This document shows positions 10,301 through 22,300 of a stretch of DNA of 64,000 nt, piece after piece. A program made the translations under genes and the position numbers. Source of the stretch: Omphiscola glabra (lineage: Eukaryota; Mollusca; Gastropoda; Lymnaeidae); the NCBI GenBank assembly GCA_964017045.1, contig OZ024810.1:16735204-16799203 (forward strand). The letters run 5' to 3'. The first letter of the stretch is position 1; each line of letters starts with the position of its first letter. The notes under the pieces were generated by a model. The model was not told the DNA's origin. It ran no database searches and saw only the letters and a list, made by a program, of their open reading frames with translations.

Positions 10301-13300
10301 AAAATATGTTATGTAAATGGAACAACCTCAGGTTGAGTACAATTTACACTCATAATATGTTATGTAAATGGAACAACCTCAGGTTGAGTTCTATTTGTGT
10401 GAATCTCTCCCACATCGTGAAAATCAATTTTCGCCTATTACTTATGAGATCTTTAGTACCCTTATTGTAATTATGGGTTCTTCTTTGCAATAAATGATGA
10501 CATGTTGGTAGTTATGTTAATGAAAATGTGGGTAGAGCCGAAGGAAACGCTTTTAGGTAATTGAAAAATAAGTGGAGCGGGAGATCCGTGTGCTTAAAGG
10601 GAATTGCTTGGGGCGTGAAAAGGCTTAGTGAAATGGCCTGTGTTGATGGTTTTCTGTCGGTGATTCATCAAGACACGTGTTACAGTGCGTTGGTAGATGG
10701 ACGCACCATCGTGCGGCCCTACTGGGGGCGTAGAGGGCAGCTACTTAAAGCAAATGAACATGATATTTTTTTTTAAAAAAGGATTTTGCCCAGGATGAAA
10801 ATTTTGCCAGACTGCTCTCAGAGGTTCTTATTTTGCCAACTTGACGCCGCTGCTAGTAAATATATAATTCGATTATGAAAAGCAATATTACATCGTCAAT
10901 GTTGCAGTTACGCTTCGTCAAACTTAAACTGACTTTATTGGGATTAAAATCGGCACACAACTAAAGTTTCAGTCTGGAGGTGAGCGAGGCGTAACAGTAT
11001 CTATAATGCATTTTGTTAAATAATTGTATTGTTTATATCATGAATTATTACGTCTGAATTTATGCAAAGAACAATGTCATTGTACATTTTAAATATACTA
11101 TCTTAATTATTCTTTTCAATATTTAATAATCAAAATGACGAACTAATCTGAGTTATTTCCAGGCAAGGAGGGCGAATCAAGATTTAGAGTTGATGATGGT
11201 CCAAATATTATTTCGGCAACAATGTGCTCAGCCAACATATCAAGATGTGGAGTTCACAAGTTTGAGTTTTGTGTTGACGGTTTACTGAATCCTCTGCTAA
11301 CCATGGACTTCCACGTCTTTGATGGTCCATTTATTCACCACCAAAGTTGTATTACAGAAACCATCGATGTAGAAGCACGCACGTTGTACGTCAAACTTAA
11401 CTACACAGATGATTGCACGAGGCATCTAGAATATGGTTGTGTTCTTTATTGTAAGTAAATCAATGTACTGCTTCTGTTACGGCATTGGACACTTTTGATT
11501 ACGCCAATGATGTGTACGGAATGAGGTTGTTTAGACATACCAGAGAGGTTCTTAGCAATATGTGTCAAGTGTGAATAAATGCCGTATAAAAAAGTCTTAC
11601 TTATTTGCATTTGTTTTCATTATATTATCTATTTTTTTAAAAATTGAAATCCACACAGGGATATGTGTAGTGCTTTGAATTAAAAGCGAGTGCAGAGAAT
11701 TAAAACAATACTCTCCTAGCCGTACAAGAAGATTATACACATATTCCTGGCACAGAAGAAAACCATACACATATTCCCGGCACACGATAAAACCATACAC
11801 ATACTCCTGACACACAAGCAAACAATACACATATTCCTGCCCCATAAGAAAAGCATACACATATTTCTGCCACACAAGAAATCCATACACATATTCATGT
11901 CCCTTTACATCATTAGCAGTGGTCAACAAATGACCTTGAACCAACAAATAATACAATCATGTTCGACGTAACCCTAAACCATATCAGGACATTTTTAGAC
12001 ATAACCATAAAATAGACCAATGCAATGCTAGACGATACCATAAACTAGGTCAATGCAGTGTTAGACGTAAACATAAACTAGGTCATTGCAATGTTAGACG
12101 TAACCAATTAACTAGGTCAATGATATATTAGACGTAAACATAAACTAGGTCAATGCAACGTTAGAAAGTAAAACAATAAACTAGGTCAATGCAACGTTAG
12201 AATGTAAAACAATAAACTAGGTCAATGCAACGTTAGAATGTAAAACAATAAACTAGGTCAATGCAACGTTAGAATGTAAAACAATAAACTAGGTCAATGC
12301 AACGTTAGACGTAACCATAAACTAGATCAATGCAATGTCGGATGCAACCCTCAACCATATAAGGGCCACGTCAGATATAATCCTGGACCACATCACGGCC
12401 GAATAACATTTTGCATACGGAGGACCATGCTTCCAACTATTTCAACAATGGCCTTCCGTCAATGACGTCACAACATTTTTGTTGATTTTAAACTGCCCAA
12501 TTTTTACCATTCCCGCGAAACAAAGTTATGACACAATGTATGTACCCTAATAAAACATCGCCCAAGTATAGACGCTGCTTTCAATTTTTAGATGCACGGT
12601 CATCTATATGGATACCGCACAAGGATGTTGGTCCACCAAGTGTTTATATATTTAAGTAATTACTACATAACTTCCAATTTCCAATAACCATCAAAGTCTA
12701 ATTTCTTCATAACTGCCAATAACTATCAAAGTCTAATGTCTACTTAACTTCCAATAACTATCAAAGTCTAATGTCTACTTAACTGTCAATAACTATCAAA
12801 GTCTAATGTCTACTTAACTGCCAATAACTATCAAAGTCTAATGTCTACTTAACTGCCAATAACTATCAAAGTCTAATGTCTACTTAACTGCCAATAACTA
12901 TCAGTAAACCGTATCTTAGCAAGGAACATTTCGCCCGCCAGCAACCCATCTGTTACCAGAATACACGAATTTCTGGTCTTCATCCTAGTGCTTATGAATT
13001 AGGACCACTCTCACCTTGATCTTCATGGAAAAAAATCCTCAATAAAAAAAAGCGGCCAGAGTATCTGTGTCATCATGTCCGATGAACATTTGGTTTACCA
13101 AAACTGACAGAGTCGAGTGGAATATGATAGTGATGCTAATTGGCGACGGTAAATTACGTCGGATGGTCATGGTCCTAACCTTCCCCCCCCCCCTTTGGGG
13201 GGGGGGTAATTATCCAAACATCTGCATTTAAAGCGTATGAGAATTATCGATTATCCACAATATCATGAAAAATGTGTTTAGATTATACGTTGGCCTAATA

Positions 13301-16300
13301 TGAGATACGCATCAGTAGGTTCTATTTTTCTTCAAATTGTTTAATATCTAAACGGACAATGAACGCCAGATAAAGATGTAATGTAATTGTATCTATATCT
13401 TTCGGCAGTTAATAATTGTCCAGGTAAGACAAAATGACTACGTTTTCGATGTTTTTAAATTACGTTAATTCTTCTTTCTTCTTCATGTGGGCAATTTTCA
13501 ACTGCGCTGATGTTTCCAAACTTCACTGGCTTGATTTTTAAAAAAAAAATTTTTACATTGTTTTCTTTCTTATATTCGATTCTTAATTTTTAAATAATAG
13601 ATGAGCACAGCTTAAACCATAGAACCCAATCTAATTATAAATTATCTTTTTTTTAAGATAATCATTTCTGGAATGTCAAACGAATACAGAGCCGTTGTTT
13701 AGACACTCCCTCGTTTGATTAAATCAAAATTTTTATCTCACTCGTTTGATTGCAGCAATATTTTAATTCCCTCGTTTGATTGCATCACTAATTTATCAAC
13801 TAATCTGAATTTTTATTAATAAATTTAGAGAATAGAAAAAAATTTTGGTACTCAAAATATATCAAAATAGTGTAGCAGACAATGAAGCTAAGCAATATGT
13901 GAAATATCAGATGTCGGGGATGACGAGAAACTAGATTTAAATGGGAACTTATCATTCAATCTTTGATGAAAAAATTAAACTTCAATTTAAGAAAAGTTAA
14001 ATAAAGAGGAAAACAACAAAATGTAGTCATATATATATTATAAAACTAGCGAGTGCCCGGCATGCGTTGCCATGCCACTAAAAGAAATAAAGTGTTTGCG
14101 TTTTAATTATGTCTTTTTTCTAAAGTACTTTTTATATACACAATATTTTGTTGTTGTTTTTTTTAACCTTCCGCTGTGTACTCGAATAAACTAGAAGGTT
14201 TTATAAACGTGAGCAAGCGACACACAGCTGTCTAATTGAGAAGCATGGATTTTCAAAATTTAGTGTAAACACTTGTAGCGATTGAGTCACCCATGCAATA
14301 TCTATGTTTGAAATTCTTTTTGTATAACGCATTTAGCACATATAAACAAATTTAGGGGCCCCGTTCCCAAACGGAATATTGTAAATTTAATGTACTAGTT
14401 CAGAAACCTACGTATTATGTCACACACAAAATTTATTGTCGCTCTTTGTATCTAAATAAAATTATATCTATCCATGCTTTAGCTCAGTTTGAAAGTATAT
14501 TTGTATAGCTCGTACTGTAAAAAAAAAAAAAATTTAGGGACATTGACTCGAATCGGAATATTTTAAAATCCTTGTAATAATTCTAAATCATTTGCAGGGC
14601 ATTCGCACATCATTTCTCCAAAGTTTTATCGCATTCGGATAAATGGTATAGGAGCGAATACGAAAATTATTTTGTACAAAGCTTATATTAGAACAAAAAA
14701 AGACTTTAGGGCCAACGGCTAAAAAAGGAATATTTAAAAAGGGTTGTAATGACTAAGAAAAATGCCCGGTTAAGAGGACAACAACTCACCAAAAATTTAG
14801 GGCAATTGCATGAATGTTGTAGGAGTGAATATGGGACATACATACATACACACATTCAGACATTCATTGATATATTATTATTTATTATAAGTAGTCGTTT
14901 TATAAAGCGTGGTATCCCACCCTATGGCTGGGCTCACCACGCTGTATATACAATTTAGCAATCCTAATCAAGAACTTAAAAATTAACATACATTAATTAA
15001 ACAAACAAAATCAAATGGTAGATCCAACCATTCCATAACTATTTACATTTTAAGCCATGGAGTGTACCCAGCAGCATCGTTTATCGGTAAGAGGGGGGAA
15101 TCATTCAGGATAGTAGAGTTTAAAGAGATGTGTTTTGGGTGCAGTTCTGAAGGCTGTGATGGTTGGTATATTGCGGATATGTAGGGGAAGAGAATTACAT
15201 TGTTTGGGGGCACAGTAAGAGAAAGATCGTTCACCATATGTTTTTCTGCGAATCTTGGGAACAGAAAGAATACGCCCGTCTGCGGAGGAGCGAAGCTGTA
15301 TAAGGGGTTAGAGAGAAGTTATGTTAGATAAGAAGAGTAGGAATTCGAGAAAAAGTTGTGGCAGAGAATAGAGATTTTAGGGTCAATCCGTGCTTGAACG
15401 GGGAGCCAATGAAGTGAATCAAGTAGCGGTGTGAACTGATCCCTTTTTTTTTGCCTTTGGAACTAGCCTAGCATCTCTTCAAAGTTTTATAGCATTCGGA
15501 TAAAGGATATATATTTAAAGATTTCGAACCCTCTAATGACGTAAGTGATTTTAACACAGCTGGTTCATTACTCTCTGGTCAAGAGCTTCAAAGTGTAAAT
15601 AAAAAGTAACTTATAAAAAGCTATAAGTTTACACACAAAGAAGCACGTTAAATCCATTATTAAAAAACCCATCTTAGTTAAGTAGGCTGTCCATTTAAAA
15701 TGAATTTAAATTGGTTTAATTTACAATAAGTCATATGAGATTTTTAAATACAATTTCCAGGAAAGTCTCCGATCAGTAAAGTTATTTTAATAAGACATCC
15801 TACAATAACATTGCATTCATAAATGAAGCATAGCTTGCAATATCATTTTTTTAAAAGATACATTTAATTATTTGTTCACCAAATGTCAACAGATGGGGAG
15901 CCTGTCACTCTTACAGTTGACGGAGGGACAAACTTATTTTCTCGCTCCGAGTGTTCAGCGACGCTTGCCCCAGGCGTGGATCATCTGCTGAGGTTTTGTC
16001 GTGTGGTTGAACATGGTCAGCTGGCCATCATTAAAGATGGCGTCGTGCTCAGGAATACGTCTGACAACATGTGTGTTACCGAATCTTTCTCCGTCTACGG
16101 CGTTAGTGTAGATTACCAGATGAACTTTCATAGGAAACCGTACAGAGATATAACCTACAAGTGCTTTTTTCGTGGTAAGAGTTTCAAATATACGTCTGAC
16201 CTTAAACCACACGTCCTTGAAAGGAAAACATCGATCACGTGATCATAAAACCAAGGAGGACGATCCTGTGCTCTTTAACTGAGGAAAATTAACATTTTAT

Positions 16301-19300
16301 AAGAAATATTCACGTTTAGAGCTAGTGATTTTTAAGTGAGAAAAAGTGAACATTAAAAAATAAATATTAACCTTTAAGGCTAGTTTTCGTTTTTATAAAA
16401 CTAGAGGTATTCTTGTTAAAAAAATGTTTTTAATGCAAAATCTACAAATTATAATCCATTAGATATTTTTATTTTTTTTATGTTGTCTTTTAGTTTTAAA
16501 ATTTGATGTAAAAATATTTCTATATAAGATATGAATTTAAGAGAAAGACAGACGGAGTGCGAGAGAGAGATAGATAGAGAGAGAGAGAGAGAATAGCAGA
16601 TTTTCGGATACCATTGTGGGAGAGGACCTGAGTCAGAATCACAGAATGAGAAAATAGAAGGAAGAAGCAGAAGATCAAGGATAATAGATATAAAAAAGTA
16701 ACCACATCACCATCTTTGTGTCATTTCTTTACTGGCCTGTCGTGTTAGTTTTCCACCTTTTCCAAAGTCTTTCTTTAAGTTTGCTAAATATATCTTTATT
16801 TGCGTGTCCATAATTTGAAAAAAAAGGTTACTCCTACACTCCTTCAACGGGAACGTAAATATTTCAAATATATCAATTTTAATTTTGTTTATATTAGAAT
16901 ATCCACTTTGAAGCCATTGTTTTAACTTTATAATTACAATTGTTAGTTTATAACTTTTGCAAAAATAATTGACCTGTGTAAATCTATTTTTAGTACCTTT
17001 AATTTCTCATGGCCATAGGTGAAACGCTGAGATGATAATATCAATTGAAATATTGAATATTTTGGTCATGTTACCAAATTAGTTAGATTTATATTCTTAA
17101 AAACGTATAACGTAAGCGATTACTATAAAAAATATAGCAATAAGTTTGAGCTTTTAAATAATCATACTATGAATTTATGTTATAACAAAAACATAGTAAT
17201 AAGTTTCAACTTCATATAAACGTATGTAATTTTTTTTATAGCATCTTTCTGTGCAACTTATTTTTTTGTCCTCTTAAAAATACATTATTGGCTAATTTAA
17301 ATTGTTTAATCGCTAAAATAAAGTAGTGATCAAGAGAGATAAAAAAACTTGGCACCAAATTTAGAACTAAAGAAATAGCATGAAAGATGTAGAAAATAAT
17401 ATAAAATATTTGATGCCATGATTAAATTCCTTATATGTACTTCATTTTTGTTTTGTTTCAGCCTATCCAGTGATCCCATTGACAAAACAGTGTTTTTATT
17501 GTGATAAAGGTAATTAGAAGTAAATAGACCCTTTAAACGTATTTGACTTGTTCTCTTAAAATAACATCAAATTTCAAGGTATGTCTCACTCTTGTTTTAT
17601 TGCAATGCCTCAAAACGTTTACAAAGATTTTCAAAAAGATTATATGTTCTAACCTAAATTGTGGCTGCATGAAGAGACGCCATCGTTTATAGCTTTGGGA
17701 TAAATCTGCCTATCTTTTGCTTTCAAATAATGAATATAAGATGCCTACAAATATTAAAAATATTACAGTATATTGTAGTTTGGATTTGGATAAGCATAAT
17801 AATTTTATAGTAAATGAAATTAAAACAAACAAAAATAAATCACCTCCGGGGAGTTGGTTAACCTGTATCCGTTAAAAGTTTTGAATATATATAGAGTTAA
17901 CAGAAATGAGGAAGTATTAATCCCACAAGTATTAATCCCACAAGTATTAATCCCACAAGTATTAATCCCACAAGTATTAATCCCACAAGTATTAATCCCA
18001 CAAAATGGGTGTACAAAGTTATATCAATTTATGTAAGAAATGCCAAGACATGTAGGTCTTTCAAGAACGCTCATCGCTACAAGGAAAGCCAACCTGAAGG
18101 CAATGAAGGCTCCCTAGCGAAAGGAGTGGCAGTAGTCTGTGCAAGGGGTATCCTCTATTGCTCAGTCTCTTCAACGTTTTCTGCGGGTTATTTCTTGTAT
18201 TCAAATAATCAGCTGAAATGGTAAAAAAAAAAAAAAAGATATGGGGAAACAAGAATAAATGCAATTCAGCTTTACATTAATATTTTATTTCATTGTTCAC
18301 ATGAGCACCTATTAAGTGGGGGTTTGCAGTGTATTTTTGTGTTCAGTGTGCAGCCTAAGTTCGAAGTGTGCACTGGTAGTGTTAGTAGCATCTCCAGTAG
18401 TTAAATGTGTACCGAAGTATGTACAATATTCTTTTAAAATTTTGTACAGAACAGTGGTTGTATTTTCCTCACTAATAAAATATAAATGTGTACCAAATAG
18501 TTTAAATGTACAATGCAAGTTAAAAGTATGCAATGGATAGAGCTAGTACTATTCCCACTAATTAAATGTGTACTGAGTATTAAAATTAAACAATCTAAAT
18601 TAAATTTGTACACTGGGTGGTGTTAGTGTTATTCCCACTAATTAAATGTGTACCCAACAAGTTAACTATACGTTTGGTTCAAAGAAAATAATCGTAAAAT
18701 GAAGATGGAATCAAGAAGGATAACTATTAACTTCTATACAGAATCTACAGAACTTCCCATTCCATGGGGTGCGGTCCTTATGTCGGTCGCTGCAGCGATT
18801 CCTATTGGAGCAATTCTATGTTATTACAGTGAGTTGAAATCCAATCACAAATTCTTTTTTATATGGAACCGGATTTAAATCTTACCTACAATTTTTCAAT
18901 AATTATTTTTAAAAAGTATTTTACCTTGAAAGATAACCTTTTCAACATAGTTCTTATTTTATAATGACATTGTCCTTACTAACTGATTTTAATTTGTACA
19001 TTTTTTTTCAGTCGCTGTTAAAATCTACTCTCGAAAGAAAAGTGTCAGTGGTAAATTAAATTTTTTTAAATATTACATTTTTTTAAATTGTATTACTTTA
19101 TGCCTCTAACATAAGACTTAAAATAATGACGTTTCGACAATGGCAATCATTGAATTAATGCCACCCTTAGTTAAATCATTTAAATGCGCCCCAAACCTAT
19201 CAATTTTTTTTAATATTTGGAGTGTGAACTTTCTTCAAATAAATTAGTCAAATAAGTTGGAAACGTTGGGACAAATATTCGCAATTGCTAATGAACCAAC

Positions 19301-22300
19301 GCAACATTTGGTTGTTATATGGGACATTAAAAAAGCAACATCTAAGTGAAGTCAATGATACTGAACATTAAATAAAACATAAAAATAGACGGAATGTTTC
19401 GACAATCATCCATGTACAATAACAATGGCAAACAATGCATTGATCGTGGACTCTCAGAATATAGAAGAAGAAGACGTTATTAGAGTTGTAATCACCCTGT
19501 GCCGTAAATGAATGATTTGATTCCTTATAGACGTGGTCAGTGGCCCCCTAGGGGCCTCATTTCTCAGGTGAATCCCTGATTTGGTGGCAGCCTCTTCTGG
19601 TGGCAACATTTCCTGGTGACATCATGTTATAGTAGCAAACTGCTTTGATGGCACTTTCTTTTGATGGAGACATTCTCTGGTGGCAAAATTTTCTAGAGGC
19701 AACATTGTCTGGTTTCAACTTTCTCTGGTGGCAACTTTCTCTGGTGGCAACATTCTCTGGTTTCAACTTTCTATGGTGGCAACATTCTCTGGTTTCAACT
19801 TTCTCTGGTGGCAACTTTCTCTGGGTGGCAACATTCTCTGGTGGCAACATTCTCTGGTTTCAACTTTATCTGGTGGCAACATTCTCTGGTGGCAACATTC
19901 TCTGGTGGCAACATTCTCTGGTGGCAACATTCTCTGGTGGCAACATTCTCTGGTGGCAACTTTCTCTGGTGGCAACATTCTCTGGTGGCAACATTCTCTG
20001 GTGGCAACATTCTCTGGTGGCAACATTCAATGGTGGCAACATTCTCAGGGGGCAACATTCTCTGGGGGCAACATTCTATGGTGGCAACATTCTCTGGTGG
20101 CAACATTCTATGGTGGCAACATTCTATGGTGGCAACATTCTCTGGTGGCAACATTCTATGGTGGCAACATTCTATGGTGGCAACATTCTATGGTGGCAAC
20201 ATTCTATGGTGGCAACTTTCTCTGGTGGCAACATTCTATGGTGGCAACATTCTATGGTGGCAACATTCTCTGGTGGCAACATTCTCTGGGGGCAACATTC
20301 TCTTGTGACACACTCTTCTAATAGCACACTTCTTTGGTGACAATCAATTCTGGTGGCAAACCTTCCATAGTGGCACCGTTCTCTGGTAACACCATGTTCT
20401 TGTAGGACACTGCTCTGTTCTTTCATCACAACATTTATCTCCTTACCTCCATCCTTCAAATCTCGCTCAACATGCCAACTGTTTATCGATAACAATGATC
20501 AGCATCATAGTTCATGCTAGAAAAATCATTCTTCAAAACCAAATTGCAAAAATTACGCAATAAATTTTTTAACCAAATACGCCTACAAACTAATCATGTT
20601 TTACGAAACGCAAACAAAAACACATTCATGGAAGAAATGATTAACAACAGAATGCATCAATTAATTGATAGCACCACATGGCAAAATGAGATCAAAAATT
20701 AATTTAGTGATATAAAAATGACATGTTTTATTTTTTTTTTTAGATGTAACTATTGAGACAGTAAATGAAGTTCCATGTGAGTTTTATGTTAATGTATATT
20801 GATAACAGTGTGTCATGTTAAAATAGTTCGGTTGTTGGCATTAAACGTCTATGCTATAATGTTCGTGTTTCAGTTTAAAATGTTTGAATATCTTTCTAGC
20901 AAAAGTTTTTAAAAAAATTTCAAAATTAAAATGATTTTTTTTTTAAATTTTAAGAATAAAGTCCGTACATTCATTTCTCATCTTAAGTTTTAGTTTTTTT
21001 CTATTTATTTATTAAATGAACAGCTTATGATTTCAGCTGAATGCCCCAAGTTGGATATACATTCATACGGTAAATATAATGATTTTTTGTTGACATTACA
21101 ATTATTTCTAAATGCATATTACTTTTTTTATATGGTCAAATTCATTATCTATGTTTGAGCCTCCAAGAGGAAAGACAAACATAGGGTCGAGTGTAGATTA
21201 ATTAGGTCAGTTAAGCCGCAATAGAGGCCCTATATTTAAAATGTGTCATTTAATTCTCCAGGAGAAACATCAGACATGGGGTCGAGTGTAGATTTTTTAG
21301 GTGAGTAAAGAAGCATTACCAATGAGTTTATTGTTAAGCCTGTTGTCTCTAAGTTCCTTACGCTTGTTGCATACTTCGATGCTGAGTCCATGTTCACAGT
21401 AAATAACCAAATCAAGTCTAGTTGGAATATTTTATAACGTTTTTGACGCTTACAAAATGCAAAATACAACAATTTAAGGTACTGGTTTTTTTTTTTTTGT
21501 GTGTGGAGATTTTGCCACTGTCTCCCCGCACTCTGGACTCATGTGATCAACGTGTCCTTATTCCACAAATCAGACATGACCTCCAACGTCCTGACATCAG
21601 ACGGGAGCGTTTTTCAACATATAATAAATATATTCCAGTTTAACATGTTACTGTCACTGTTTCTGTAAAAATAATACAATCCGATTATAGTTAAGAATAA
21701 TGATACGTTAAATAGTGGTGTCACAAGCTAGTGAATTTTAATTATTATTTTAAATACAAACTTTGTCAACTAAGAAGTTGTTGGAAATTTAGTTTCTGGG
21801 TCAGGCCCTGATATAATTTAAATAGATTATTTTTATTTCTCTCCGCTCAGAAATAAATTCTGTTGAAGATTACAGACAAATCAAGTGGGGTAAGTTATAT
21901 ATAGCATTAATTGGTAACTTTAATACCATAAAGTCTCCCATTCAAAGTAACTTTAGAAAAAAAAATAGGATAACATTGTAAAATTGTTTAAATGATGTAC
22001 AAATAAAGTATTTATATTTGTATCTTTTATTACAAATAAATAAATGTATCATGAATGACTTTAAACAATTTAGTAAATAAATGCAAACTCTGGAATTATT
22101 TTTCAATAACTAATTGTTGAGACATCTGTCTTGTTATTTTGTAAATCTTAGCCTAAATATCTTAGCCTAAATATATTAGCCTAACAGTGGCATAGCGAGC
22201 TTAACTCGCGCCCGGGGCACAATACCTTTTTAGCGCCCCCCCCCTCTATTCGAAAACCATACAATATTATATGTAAAATATATCATTTGGCGCCCCTTTG

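Noticed and set aside
10561..10776. 71-codon frame in an intron
   Set aside because: No family, no splice borders in phase, and no partner exon; left as a GC-richer islet.
19557..20495. Frames up to 231 codons on both strands
   Set aside because: Pure 16-bp array inside a receptor intron; the same units read in all frames.
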